From Pseudomonadota bacterium (lineage in GTDB: Bacteria > Pseudomonadota > Alphaproteobacteria > Caulobacterales > Aquidulcibacteraceae), in the NCBI GenBank assembly GCA_020161405.1, contig JAIUOD010000005.1:1-64000 (forward strand): a DNA stretch of 64,000 nucleotides, read 5' to 3'. The notes under the pieces are model-generated. The model saw only the letters and a program-made list of their open reading frames with translations. It searched no databases and was not told the origin of the DNA. Shown here in pieces: positions 35,985 to 45,419 of the stretch (within the stretch, counting starts at the first letter, position 1; every line of letters starts with the position of its first letter). The position numbers were made by a program, and so were the translations under genes.

Positions 35985-37358
35985 CTAGTTTTTTTTCGGC
36001 CATTTCATTTTAACGGGCATTCCATTTTCGCCTTCGGGGTTTTCAATGACGACATTTGCGGGGTCGATTTTCTTAACCGAACTTGCATATTCAACATTTG
36101 GATTAGTTGGAACAACGCCCATTGCAAAACGCATATCATTCAATGCCTTTGCATTGACATAACCATCAGCCAAAAGACCGCGTGATTTTTGGAATGTCTG
36201 TAATGCCGCGCGGGTTTTAGAACCTGCCTGCCCATCTGCATCACCATTTAATAGGCCAAGTTTGATTAGGTAATTTTGAACTTCAATTGTATTGGTTCGG
36301 CTAAGTGGCGGATCGCTTACGGGCCAATCAGTTGGAAGGCTTCCATGGCCTGCGATAATATCCGCCAAAAATGCAACGCTTAAAGAATATGAATCAGAGG
36401 CATTATAGGCGCGTATTGCACTATAATTAGCACCAACCAAGAAAATCGGCCCATTTGCGCCCGCAGGAATAAGAAGGCGTGATTGCCAATCATCATTTAC
36501 GCCGACAAATTCCCCACTAATTCCATTTTGCTTCCAAAAAGAAAGTGGGCGCATTTGACCATCGGCAAGTGTGAAATCAAATTTATCAGATGCTTTAACT
36601 TTAACACCCCATGGCTCATTATTCTGCCAACCTGATAATTTTAGAAAATTCATTGTTGATGCCAATGCATCGATTTGATTATTCCAAATATCACTATTAC
36701 CGTCTTTATCGCCGTCAATGGCCTTTGCAAGGTATGATGACGGCATGAATTGCGTATGCCCCATTGCCCCTGCCCAAGAACCGACTAATTTTTCACGTGT
36801 GGCATAATTATTTTTCAAAATATCGGCAATTGCCAATAATTCGGTTTCACCTAATTGTGTACGGCGCCCCTTATAAGCAAAGGTTGCAAGTGCACGCACA
36901 ACATCAACATTGCCTTTATTGGTACCATAGGCAGTTTCCATGCCCCAAATTGAAATTGCAAATTCGAGTGGAACACCTGTTTTTATTGAAATATCAGATA
37001 ATTTATTGATATTTTGAACATATTTTTCTTTGCCGATTTGAATTCTTTGGGCATTCACCGCCGAATTAATATATTGCCAAACGGGTTTAACAAATTCTGG
37101 TTGCGCCTCGTTTAAAGCAATAGTTTGCGAATTTGGGGTAAGATTATTAAGCATCCCCTCTATAATGGCGGGGTCTTTTTTTGCGCCATTTACTGCGCGT
37201 GATGCAAAATCAGTGCGCCAATTATCAAAATCAATATTGCCAGAGGTTTTGAACGCAGGCGGAACATATGGCCCTTCGGGTGTTTGCGCACAGGCAGCGA
37301 AAGATAAAACACCCGCAAAAATTGTTGCGCCTAAAAACATAAAAGATTTGTTTGACAT
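35985..37358 (-). CDS. Lytic murein transglycosylase (MltB-type) with peptidoglycan-binding domain
   Basis: A 457-residue lipoprotein-like or exported enzyme that cleaves glycan strands with 1,6-anhydro product. The N-terminus has a lipobox-like SFAAC near residue 23. The catalytic Glu is in SIWGMETAYGTNKG (near 137) and the MltB signature GAMGHTQFMPSSYL is near 195; a PG_binding_1 domain (about 350-410; NYLIKLGLLNGDADGQAGSKT) follows. Length and layout are of the TIGR02283 type of Alphaproteobacteria. It overlaps no neighbour; the hypothetical gene upstream is 5 bases away. Confidence 0.92.
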   Translation of the reverse strand: MSNKSFMFLGATIFAGVLSFAACAQTPEGPYVPPAFKTSGNIDFDNWRTDFASRAVNGAKKDPAIIEGMLNNLTPNSQTIALNEAQPEFVKPVWQYINSAVNAQRIQIGKEKYVQNINKLSDISIKTGVPLEFAISIWGMETAYGTNKGNVDVVRALATFAYKGRRTQLGETELLAIADILKNNYATREKLVGSWAGAMGHTQFMPSSYLAKAIDGDKDGNSDIWNNQIDALASTMNFLKLSGWQNNEPWGVKVKASDKFDFTLADGQMRPLSFWKQNGISGEFVGVNDDWQSRLLIPAGANGPIFLVGANYSAIRAYNASDSYSLSVAFLADIIAGHGSLPTDWPVSDPPLSRTNTIEVQNYLIKLGLLNGDADGQAGSKTRAALQTFQKSRGLLADGYVNAKALNDMRFAMGVVPTNPNVEYASSVKKIDPANVVIENPEGENGMPVKMKWPKKN

Positions 37359-37363
37359 AATTC

Positions 37364-37912
37364 CTATCCAAGCTTCATTGCAAGTGCTTGCAATTCAATA
37401 CCATGTTCTTCACCCTCAATTGCGGGGTTTATAACAATTGCATCAATTGGGGTTGATGAAGGCGGAAAATTAAAAATAAGAGGTTGAATTTTTTGTGGCA
37501 TTTTTGCATTTTGCCATATTATTTTATCGCCAGATTTAATACCAATTGCGATTTCTTTGGCTTCTTGATGGCTCATAGGTTCGCAAAGAATTACAATTTT
37601 AACCGCTTTATTTTGGGTCTTGGCAATTGTTGAACTACCCAATTGATAAACAATTGCAGGCTTTTCATCAAATTTTTTCAATGCAATCATATGTGGCCCC
37701 GCACCGCCACCCGGTACTTTTTCGGCGCGTGTGAATGCAAAGCCATCTGCCCAAAAGCCATTATTCAAATCATTGGGGCTTACCACCAAAACTTCACCAA
37801 TTTGCTTGGCATCAATTGCATGTGGTTTTTTGCGTGCGCCAATATTTATTGAAGCATAAATCATAATTATTGCCAACAATACGGCAATGGGGAAGAAGAT
37901 TTTATCTTTCAT
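37364..37912 (-). CDS. Membrane-anchored hypothetical protein
   Basis: Not recognised. It has 182 residues with one N-terminal hydrophobic helix (about 5-25) and no lipobox or cleavage site, so a signal anchor with periplasmic body. The soluble part has two segments of beta strands around conserved-looking GGGAGPHMIAL and a long Pro/Gly-poor tail. It is only five bases upstream of the MltB-type gene and is probably co-transcribed, suggesting an envelope role. Nothing else is known. Confidence 0.7.
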   Translation of the reverse strand: MKDKIFFPIAVLLAIIMIYASINIGARKKPHAIDAKQIGEVLVVSPNDLNNGFWADGFAFTRAEKVPGGGAGPHMIALKKFDEKPAIVYQLGSSTIAKTQNKAVKIVILCEPMSHQEAKEIAIGIKSGDKIIWQNAKMPQKIQPLIFNFPPSSTPIDAIVINPAIEGEEHGIELQALAMKLG

Positions 37913-37970
37913 AAAACCTTAATGCCCCATTTTTTACAATTTTAGAAGTGAAAATAATGCAATAATTATC

Positions 37971-38759
37971 TTATTTTTCTTTGCGCCATTTAAGCCAAAC
38001 CGAAAAAATACGTGGCCCGTCGATTAAATAACGTTTCCATAGGCGTTTTGGTTCGCTTAAAAGGCGATAAAGCCATTCAAGCCTAAATTGTTGCATAATT
38101 TTTGGTGCTCGTTTTGCGCGACCTGCCAAAAAGTCCATTGATGCACCGACACAAAGGCCAACACCCTTTGCATTTTCATATTTCATAGCTGCTTCACAAA
38201 CTAACTCTTGTTGCGGTGAGCCAACGCAAACAAAATGATATTTTGCTGGGCTATTGGCAATGAATTTGCCGGCCTCATCAAGGGCGTCAGGTTTGTTTTT
38301 AAGACCCATTGGCGGTTCATGCCAATGAACTTTAACGGCATATTTATTTTGCAAAAATTCCACAATTCCTGCATCGCCGCCAATTAATGTAATATCGTCA
38401 CCCGCTTTAATGACATCATTCATTAGATTTGCCGTTAAATCTGAACCTGGACATGCGGGTAAATCAAACCCTGAAAATTTGGCGAATAATTCCAAAATCC
38501 GACTATCAGAGACATTCATCCACGAATTTTCATAAATGTGTTTATAGGTGTCATCTTTAGAAAGACGCGCAAAATGATCAACATTTGGGGTAATTAGAAA
38601 ACCAAACTTCTCGTCTGAATTTGCCCTTTGAACTACACGTTCCAAAAGCTGCTGTGCATTTAATGGCGTAAATACTACGCCCAAAAATTCAACATTACGC
38701 GCATTATCACGGCGATCTAATAAAAGGGAATTATCTTCCATCATAGTAATTTGTGTCAT
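37971..38759 (-). CDS. WecG/TagA/CpsF-family glycosyltransferase (possible holdfast/exopolysaccharide)
   Basis: A 262-residue GT26 enzyme. The signature is DGPRIFSVWLKW-like C-terminus with the AKRAPKIMQQFRLEWLYRLLSEPKRLWKRYL block, and the donor-site segments FLITPNVDHFARLSKD and FVCVGSPQQE. GT26 proteins transfer N-acetylmannosaminuronic acid or similar sugars to lipid-linked acceptors at the inner membrane. In Caulobacter a glycosyltransferase of this family (HfsJ, by my recollection) acts in holdfast synthesis, which would fit the hfa genes here; this link is only a suggestion. Confidence 0.9.
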   Translation of the reverse strand: MTQITMMEDNSLLLDRRDNARNVEFLGVVFTPLNAQQLLERVVQRANSDEKFGFLITPNVDHFARLSKDDTYKHIYENSWMNVSDSRILELFAKFSGFDLPACPGSDLTANLMNDVIKAGDDITLIGGDAGIVEFLQNKYAVKVHWHEPPMGLKNKPDALDEAGKFIANSPAKYHFVCVGSPQQELVCEAAMKYENAKGVGLCVGASMDFLAGRAKRAPKIMQQFRLEWLYRLLSEPKRLWKRYLIDGPRIFSVWLKWRKEK

Positions 38760-38792
38760 GCCTTATTAAATCATAAATTGATTTAATTTTGA

Positions 38793-40550
38793 TTACTTTG
38801 CATTGAAAAACCGATGTGGCGAAACAAGATTTCTTATTTCATCTTCAAATGGTATTGGCTCTTGAAAAATTTCACAGGCAATCATTTCAGCTAAAATCAA
38901 TGCCAAGGAAAACCCGCGTGAACCTAATGCACCAAGGGCAAAAAGTTTATTTTCATTATAAATTGGACCCGCGATTGGGCGCATATCATCCGAAACAACG
39001 CGCATAGAGCTACGCGCCTCTAATTCATTTTCATCAATATTCTTAGCAAGATTAGGCAGGAATTCTGATAATATTCTTATATTTTCTTGATTAGCTTGGG
39101 TGGTAATTTGTACGGGTTTCGATAATTCGCAAACCTCAAATGTTGCGCCAAATAAGAACCCATCTTGATATGGAATACTATAACCACTTGCAGCGCGTGG
39201 GATATTATCTTCGCAATATTTTTGTTTGGAAATACTTACTTGCCCCATACGTCCCGAAATTGGCAAGGCGTCAAACAATAATTTATTGATGCCATTTCCA
39301 TTGGCAAGAATTACGATATCGGCAATATGTTCAAATTGATTTTCGTCTAATAAATGCCATTTTTCGCCATCAAAATTAATTGATTTTATGTCGGCATTAA
39401 TAATTGGGCTTGTAGCGCGCAATTTTTCGCATAATTGCGACGGATATACCATTGCGGCATTATGAATTAAATATTCATCTTCGATTTGTAGAAGCGCATC
39501 ATCAATTGGGTTTTGTAATTTAAAAGTTTTATATTTTTCAATATCGCGCTTTGATTTTGCATATTCATTGATAATTGTTTTATCAAAACCATTATTTTCA
39601 AAATTTTCTAATTCCCGCATCGCATAAAGATAGGCAAGTTTAAATAATCTTGCTTCAGGAATATCAAGTTTGTCTATACGCGGCATTACAAGGCCACGCG
39701 GATTATTTGATGCTTTATATTCACCCTTTATATCATTATCGAAAATTTCAATTTCTACGCCGCGCTTTTGTATCGCATGGCATAATGCGGCCCCTGCAAT
39801 ACCGCCGCCAATGATTGCAATTTTGGTTGGTGATTTTGTTGTCTCATTTGCAATAGTGGCTTTTGGCCACGCCTCCAAACGCTCACGCTTTGTGCCAAAT
39901 CCTTCGCATTTTCTATATTCGAAACTAGCATTTTCAAGGCCATCGCGCACAAGTTTGGCCACACTATAAGTGCCTATTTTTCCATCTGATTTAATTAATC
40001 GCGCGATTTGGGAAAAAATATTATCATTCCAAAAATCTGGATTAGATCTTGGCGCAAATCCATCAAGAAACCATGCATCGGCTTTAAAATTTTGCTTTTG
40101 CATTGTTTCATTGGCATCGCCAATTATAATATTTAATGCGGTTTGTTCATCAAGCCAAATACGTTGCAATCCAGAAGTTGCAATCGGCCATTTGTTTAAA
40201 AGTTTTTGGATTTCCTCGTTTAATTGCGGCCATTTTGAAAGTGCCTGTTCGGCAACTTCCTTTGGCATAAGGAATTTTTCAAAAGTATAGAAATGCAAAA
40301 TTGCATTTTTTGATCTGTGTTTTTGCCATTCCTGCCAAACGACTAGAAAGTTTAGGCCAGTTCCAAAGCCAGTTTCACCAATTATAATATTTTTTTGTGT
40401 GGTGAATTTTTCATGTAAATTACATGCTTTGATAAAAACCTCTAAAGTTTCATCAAGACCGCCTGATTTTGAATAATAAGAATCGCCAAAATCCAAATTT
40501 ATAGGAATATTATTTTCATCAAATTCAATATGTGGCACTAGCTTGGACAA
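38793..40550 (-). CDS. mnmC: Bifunctional tRNA modification enzyme MnmC
   Basis: A 585-residue fusion of two enzymes that finish mnm5U at the tRNA wobble base. The N-terminal methyltransferase (MnmC2) has the SAM loop GETGFGTGLNFL; the C-terminal FAD oxidoreductase (MnmC1) has the dinucleotide motif IAIIGGGIAGAALCHA (near residue 240) and GRMGQVSIS. A TTG start at 40550 has GAGGG five bases before it; the longer ATG frame from 40619 runs into the terminator of the next gene. The layout is standard for the family. Confidence 0.92.
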   Translation of the reverse strand: MSKLVPHIEFDENNIPINLDFGDSYYSKSGGLDETLEVFIKACNLHEKFTTQKNIIIGETGFGTGLNFLVVWQEWQKHRSKNAILHFYTFEKFLMPKEVAEQALSKWPQLNEEIQKLLNKWPIATSGLQRIWLDEQTALNIIIGDANETMQKQNFKADAWFLDGFAPRSNPDFWNDNIFSQIARLIKSDGKIGTYSVAKLVRDGLENASFEYRKCEGFGTKRERLEAWPKATIANETTKSPTKIAIIGGGIAGAALCHAIQKRGVEIEIFDNDIKGEYKASNNPRGLVMPRIDKLDIPEARLFKLAYLYAMRELENFENNGFDKTIINEYAKSKRDIEKYKTFKLQNPIDDALLQIEDEYLIHNAAMVYPSQLCEKLRATSPIINADIKSINFDGEKWHLLDENQFEHIADIVILANGNGINKLLFDALPISGRMGQVSISKQKYCEDNIPRAASGYSIPYQDGFLFGATFEVCELSKPVQITTQANQENIRILSEFLPNLAKNIDENELEARSSMRVVSDDMRPIAGPIYNENKLFALGALGSRGFSLALILAEMIACEIFQEPIPFEDEIRNLVSPHRFFNAK

Positions 40551-40591
40551 TTCAACCCTCAAACATAATTCAAAAAATGTCCCTAAAAAGC

Positions 40592-40616
40592 AAAAGGCCG
40601 CCCCGAAGGACGGCCT
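40592..40616 (-). terminator. Terminator of the repeat lipoprotein gene
   Basis: On the minus strand AGGCCGTCC pairs with GGGCGGCCT around a short TTCG loop and is followed by TTTT. Confidence 0.85.
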
Positions 40617-40637
40617 CAAAACCTTTAGTTGTCGCTA

Positions 40638-40898
40638 TTAGTGAACAACGTTAGTTACAGCATTAGTAGCGTCAGCGCCTGCAGCAGCAACAGTGTTAGT
40701 TGCTTCAGAAGCAGTAGCAGCAACAGCATTAGTTGCGTCAGCGCCAGCAGCAGCAACAGTGTTAGTTGCGTCAGCAGCTACGTTTGCAACAGAGTTAGTT
40801 GCGTCTGCAGCAACGTTAGCAGCAGTTTCAGCAGGTTTGCCGCAAGCAGCAACACCAAGAAGGGCTACAACAGCAGTAGCAGCGAAAATCTTTTTCAT
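40638..40898 (-). CDS. Small lipoprotein with five 11-residue repeats (entericidin-like)
   Basis: An 86-residue lipoprotein. MKKIFAATAVVALLGVAAC is the signal with lipobox cysteine at residue 19; the ATG at 40898 has GAGGAT eight bases before it. The mature part is five 11-residue repeats of the form A-A-D-A-T-N-x-V-A-x-x (AADATNSVANV and its variants), nearly free of other residues. An 11-residue period favours an amphipathic helix that can pack as a coiled coil. Similar Ala/Asn-rich small lipoproteins are often tagged entericidin-like; the function is not known. It is followed by a strong terminator, and the DNA has 33-bp tandem repeats. Confidence 0.85.
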   Translation of the reverse strand: MKKIFAATAVVALLGVAACGKPAETAANVAADATNSVANVAADATNTVAAAGADATNAVAATASEATNTVAAAGADATNAVTNVVH

Positions 40899-41390
40899 TG
40901 AAAACATCCTCAATATTTAGTTTCTCTGCGAGCCCCTAAAAATTGCACGCATTAATGCCGATTTAGCGGAAATTGATAATCGCGCAAGCCCCAAAATCAT
41001 CAATTAATGCGCGCGCATTCATGCATTTTTGCATAGCTTTACCATTGGTTTGCCAAGAAAAAGGCATAGCTTACGATTATTATTAAGTTTTCTTAATATT
41101 TCATACGCAAAATATTATCAATTTTCCTTTTTTTATCAAATACTTAATGCGATTTTTCTATTAATGAGTGCAATTAATACAAAAATTTTCAACAAGATTT
41201 TTATGGTTAATATTTGCGTAACTATTGAGGTTTCAACAGCTAATTTGCATTACAATTATGTGTAATTTTTTTTTGATAAATCATTAATGACTGAAATTAT
41301 TGCAAATGCTTGACCCAAATAGACAAAGAATCAAATCTACCACAGTTAAATTTATCAAGAATTTAGGCCGAAATGAAATTTATTTTGAAC

Positions 41391-42257
41391 CTAATCGTTA
41401 GGTAATTGACCAATTGCCTCTTCTAATTTGGCAAAAGAAGGCTGCATTGAACTTGGAACAGAGCCACGACCAATTTCAACAGAAACTTGCGCCGCATTAC
41501 CATGTAGATGGGCAACTAAGACATCTTGTATGATTTTATAAAACTGGCCTTCTTCATCAACAATTGAACCCAATCTTGCCGCGATTGGTGCAACCAAGCC
41601 ATAAGCAACGAAAACGCCCAAGAATGTACCAACCAAAGCGTGACCAATCATACCACCTAAAACAGCAGGAGGCTCGGTAATTGCACCCATGGTTTTAATA
41701 ATACCCAAAACCGCCGCAACGATACCAAGCGCAGGAAGACCATCGGCAAGGTTTTGAATTGCATGGGCAGGTGAATGCGCCTCGTGGTGATGTTTTTCTA
41801 ATTGCTTTTCCATGTTGTTTTCAACTTGATGTGGATCATCAAGGTTCATGGTCATCATACGCAAAGTATCGCAAATCAAATCAGTAACATGGTGATCTTT
41901 TGCAATTTTTGGATAACGTGAAAAAATTGGGCTGTCGTGTGGTTTTTCAATATGCGCCTCTAAGGCAACCACACCTTTTGACTTCATAAGTTTTGTTAAA
42001 GAGAATAAAAGCAATAATAAATCTTGATAATCTTGCTTTTTCCATTTTGGTCCTGCGGCCACTTTACCAAAACCTGCGCCAACGCCTTTTAGGGTGTCCA
42101 TAGAATTACCAACCACCATTGCCCCGACACCAGAACCAAGGATAATTACCAATTCCATTGGCGCAGCTTCAATAACTGCATCAAGCTGACCACCCGCAGC
42201 AATGAAGCCGCCGAAAACTGTCGCAAATACTAAAACAACACCAATTACAAAGAACAT
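41391..42257 (-). CDS. motA: Flagellar motor stator protein MotA
   Basis: A 288-residue proton-channel stator subunit. Four membrane helices are seen at about 4-20, 33-52, 170-190 and 205-225. The large cytoplasmic loop has ALEAHIEKPHDSPIFSRYPKI and the region equivalent to Arg90/Glu98 that contacts the rotor. The proline pair and Gly-rich helices 3-4 (GLPALGIVAAVLGIIKTMGAI) are typical. No motB follows; in Caulobacterales motA and motB are often separate. The 470-bp region to its 3-prime side (40921-41390) shows no gene. Confidence 0.94.
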   Translation of the reverse strand: MFFVIGVVLVFATVFGGFIAAGGQLDAVIEAAPMELVIILGSGVGAMVVGNSMDTLKGVGAGFGKVAAGPKWKKQDYQDLLLLLFSLTKLMKSKGVVALEAHIEKPHDSPIFSRYPKIAKDHHVTDLICDTLRMMTMNLDDPHQVENNMEKQLEKHHHEAHSPAHAIQNLADGLPALGIVAAVLGIIKTMGAITEPPAVLGGMIGHALVGTFLGVFVAYGLVAPIAARLGSIVDEEGQFYKIIQDVLVAHLHGNAAQVSVEIGRGSVPSSMQPSFAKLEEAIGQLPND

Positions 42258-42367
42258 TCAAACACCATCTAATGAATTTATGCCACCCAATTAAACCCGA
42301 AGGATTAACATCAGGTAGAAATAAGATGAACAAAATCTTTATTTTGGCTATTTTTGCACAAAAGCGT

Positions 42368-43513
42368 TTATAAAAAATGATTTTCTAATAATTTTTCTAA
42401 GAAATTGATGCATTTTTCAATTTCAATTATTTCTATAAATTCATTTGGTTGGTGTGCCTGTAAAATTGAACCAGGGCCGCATATTACTGCATTAAAGCCC
42501 GCACGTTGAAACAAGCCTGCCTCGGCGGCATAGGCAACGCCAAAAACATCATTATCGCCCGTAATTTGGCGACATATATTTTCAGAATTTGAATTAGCTT
42601 CATATTTAAGACCTGGCGTATTTGATCTTCTTATCATTTTTGCGCCGCCATTTGGCGCGCGTTTTTTTATTTGCGCATCAATTTGGGTAACTTTTTGGGC
42701 GATTTTATCAATTAAAATTGAATTATCAAAATCAGGCTCGCACCGAATATCAAAAAGGAAGCGGCAATAATGGGCAAGAATATTAACAGCCGTGCCACCT
42801 TCTATAATACCAACACTTAATGTTGCGCCATCAGGTTCAAAAATACTATTTGGGTTTTTAATCGAATTTGAAAGCTCTTTGATAAAGCTAAGCAAATCAA
42901 TCGCCTCCATGATTGCCGAAACCCCTTGGTCGGGGCGGCTTGAATGGGCCTCATGGCCCGTTATTTCAATTTTAAACGTTGAAATTGATTTATGTGCCGA
43001 AACCACTTTCATATTTGTTGGTTCACCAACAATTACTGCATCAATTTTTGGATAATTATTCGCCAAATCATCAACCATTGACGGCGCCCCAAGGCAGCCA
43101 ATTTCTTCATCATAAGAAAGTGCAAAATAAATTGGGCGTTTTAAATTTTCGCGCGCAATCCGTGGAACCAATGCCAAGAAGCAGGCCGAAAATGCCTTCA
43201 TATCGGCAGTGCCACGACCATATAATTTATCGCCAATTTGCGTAAGTTCAAACGGATTTGTATTCCATTCTTGATCATCAATAGGCACAACATCGGAATG
43301 GCCAGATAAAACAATTCCACCATCAACATCTGGCCCAAAGGAAATTATTAAATTGGCTTTATTTTTGTCTTGATTATAAATACGCTTTGTGCGCGCACCA
43401 TAAGAAACGCAATATTCTTCAAACCAATCAATTAATTTTAGATTTGAATCGCGCGAAACAGTTTCAAAGGCGACCAAGGTTTTTAAAATATCAATTGCTT
43501 GATTATGTAGCAT
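42368..43513 (-). CDS. argE: Acetylornithine deacetylase
   Basis: A 381-residue M20-family enzyme that frees ornithine from N-acetylornithine. Zinc and catalytic residues are visible: SGHSDVVPIDDQEW (His, Asp), YGRGTADMKAF (Asp), DEEIGCLG (catalytic Glu-Glu), and EAGLFQRAG (His position replaced in the family pattern by a C-terminal QAHQPNE). M20 relatives such as DapE are possible but the GRGTADMKAFSAC motif is of ArgE. Co-directional with fkpA-type gene, one base apart. Confidence 0.9.
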   Translation of the reverse strand: MLHNQAIDILKTLVAFETVSRDSNLKLIDWFEEYCVSYGARTKRIYNQDKNKANLIISFGPDVDGGIVLSGHSDVVPIDDQEWNTNPFELTQIGDKLYGRGTADMKAFSACFLALVPRIARENLKRPIYFALSYDEEIGCLGAPSMVDDLANNYPKIDAVIVGEPTNMKVVSAHKSISTFKIEITGHEAHSSRPDQGVSAIMEAIDLLSFIKELSNSIKNPNSIFEPDGATLSVGIIEGGTAVNILAHYCRFLFDIRCEPDFDNSILIDKIAQKVTQIDAQIKKRAPNGGAKMIRRSNTPGLKYEANSNSENICRQITGDNDVFGVAYAAEAGLFQRAGFNAVICGPGSILQAHQPNEFIEIIEIEKCINFLEKLLENHFL

Positions 43514-44122
43514 CTAATGGTTCTTTATTTCGCCTTCTGGAATTTTTCCGTCAATAGAATTGACAATTTCATTTCCAACTTCGCTGTCCACACTATCAGC
43601 GCCAACAACAGATTCAAGGCGCATTTTAAATATAAGCAATGAATTTGGTGGAATTTCGCATGGTCTGTCTGCACTACCGCATCCCATTGGCATTCCCATT
43701 GACCCATATCCAAGTTTTGGATGCACCCAAATTGTCCATTCATCACCTGGGTGCATTAATTGTAATGCCTCTGTCCATGCTGGAATTAATTGTGAAACTG
43801 GAAATTCGGCGGCAACACCACGCTCATAAGAAGAATCAAAAACTTTACCATTGGCAAGTTTGCCTTCATAATTTACGCGCACCATTGAATCATAAGATGG
43901 CGATTTTGCTGATGAATTACCCTTATTAATAATAATATATTGAAGGCCACTTTTAGTGGTCATAACACCATTTTGGGCTTGATTTTGCGCAAGAAAATTA
44001 TCTGCATCCTGAAGATTTTTTGTAGCTTCAGGGGAAGTAATTACCTCGTCTTTTTTGTTGCATGATATTAAGCCAAAGCTGAAACCAAAAATTAAAGCAA
44101 GAACACCATATTTTTTTAACAT
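43514..44122 (-). CDS. FKBP-type peptidyl-prolyl isomerase lipoprotein
   Basis: A 202-residue protein with lipobox LISC (Cys21). Asp/Asn/Gln-rich linker, then an FKBP domain (about 55-165): VRVNYEGKLANGKVFDSSYERG, then FPVSQLIPAWTEALQLMHPGDEW, then FKMRLESV. The insertion MGMPMGCGSADRPCEIPPNS replaces the usual short loop and holds a cysteine pair. It should act as a periplasmic chaperone on outer-membrane proteins. It is one base away from argE. Confidence 0.9.
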   Translation of the reverse strand: MLKKYGVLALIFGFSFGLISCNKKDEVITSPEATKNLQDADNFLAQNQAQNGVMTTKSGLQYIIINKGNSSAKSPSYDSMVRVNYEGKLANGKVFDSSYERGVAAEFPVSQLIPAWTEALQLMHPGDEWTIWVHPKLGYGSMGMPMGCGSADRPCEIPPNSLLIFKMRLESVVGADSVDSEVGNEIVNSIDGKIPEGEIKNH

Positions 44123-44136
44123 CTTAAAACCTTTGT

Positions 44137-45351
44137 TTATGCGCGCGGCGGATAACCAATTCGCGTTAGTGCATCAATAATTTCTTGTGTGTGTAATGCA
44201 TCACGGCTTTCGACCATAATGTCAAATTCAGCGCCTTTTGCAGGAACATCAAGTGCAAGGCGATTATGCGCAACCTCAATAATATTACCACCTGAATCTC
44301 CAATAGTTTTGGATACTAGCGCTAAAAGGCCAGGGCGATCATCACCAATAATTCTTAAGCGAACAATTCGTTGTTCGCGCACTAATGAACGCGTTAAAAC
44401 ACTTGCAAGAAGGCGCGGGTCGATATTTCCACCCGATAGAATAAGGCCAATTCTCCTGCCTGAGAATTTTTCAGGATATGCAAGCAATGCAGCAAGCCCC
44501 GCAGCACCCGCCCCTTCAGAAACAGTTTTTTCAACATTGCAAAATAGGGTTACGGCCTGTTCCATATCAGCCTCTTCAACTGGCAAAACTTCTTTTACCA
44601 ATTCACGGCAAATATCGGTTGGAATTTGACCAACATATTTAACCGCTATACCTTCAGCAATTGTTTGGCCTTCACATTTCACATCTTTGATCTGGCGAAG
44701 TGCTGCATCCATTGATGGATACATGGCAGGTTCAACCCCTACAATTTCAATATTTTGGTTAATTGCTTTTGCGGCAACCGCAACACCGCCAATAAGGCCA
44801 CCACCACCAACAGGCACGATTAGGCATTCTAAATCTGGATTATCCTCAAGCATTTCAAGGCCAATCGTGCCCTGCCCTGCAACCACCAATGCATCATCAT
44901 AAGGCGGGATAAATACCAAATTTTCTTTATCACATAATTCATGCGCATAATCAGAAGCTTCAACAAGGCTCTGTCCATGAATGATTACGCGCGCACCATG
45001 GCGGCGCGTATGCTCAACCTTTGTGAATGGCGTTCCATTTGGCATAACAATTGTTGCAGGAACGCCAAGACGGGCCGCGTGATATGCAACACCTTGGGCG
45101 TGGTTTCCCGCACTCATGGCGATAACACCGCGTTTTCTTTCATCTTCATTTAGATTTAGAAGGCGGTTTAATGCCCCACGCTCTTTGAAAGAAGCGGTAA
45201 ATTGGAAATTTTCAAACTTAACCCAAACCTCTGCACCCGTTATTTCGGATAAGGTTTTAGAATAAGATAAAGGCGTGCGTGAAATTTGCCCCGCAATTAA
45301 TTTTTGTGCGGCGCGTATATCATCAATCGTTACTGGTAATTTTGTACTCAT
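44137..45351 (-). CDS. ilvA: Threonine ammonia-lyase (threonine dehydratase)
   Basis: A 404-residue PLP enzyme that converts threonine to 2-oxobutanoate for isoleucine. The Schiff-base lysine is in ASFKERGALNRLL (near 58) and the phosphate-binding Gly loop is GGGGLIGGVA. A single C-terminal ACT-like domain (about 330-400) gives the short catabolic or regulatory form; long IlvA with two ACT domains is excluded. Downstream genes are lipoprotein FKBP and argE on the same strand. Confidence 0.92.
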   Translation of the reverse strand: MSTKLPVTIDDIRAAQKLIAGQISRTPLSYSKTLSEITGAEVWVKFENFQFTASFKERGALNRLLNLNEDERKRGVIAMSAGNHAQGVAYHAARLGVPATIVMPNGTPFTKVEHTRRHGARVIIHGQSLVEASDYAHELCDKENLVFIPPYDDALVVAGQGTIGLEMLEDNPDLECLIVPVGGGGLIGGVAVAAKAINQNIEIVGVEPAMYPSMDAALRQIKDVKCEGQTIAEGIAVKYVGQIPTDICRELVKEVLPVEEADMEQAVTLFCNVEKTVSEGAGAAGLAALLAYPEKFSGRRIGLILSGGNIDPRLLASVLTRSLVREQRIVRLRIIGDDRPGLLALVSKTIGDSGGNIIEVAHNRLALDVPAKGAEFDIMVESRDALHTQEIIDALTRIGYPPRA

Positions 45352-45419
45352 AGATGGGCAGTGACTTAGCTATTAATGGCTATAAAAGCAACAAACAAAC
45401 TACAATTTACTGAATAGAA

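Noticed and set aside
40629..40920. Serine- and valine-rich or alanine-rich plus-strand ORFs opposite the repeat lipoprotein
   Set aside because: They are shadows of the 33-bp repeats; the minus frame has lipobox, ribosome site and terminator.
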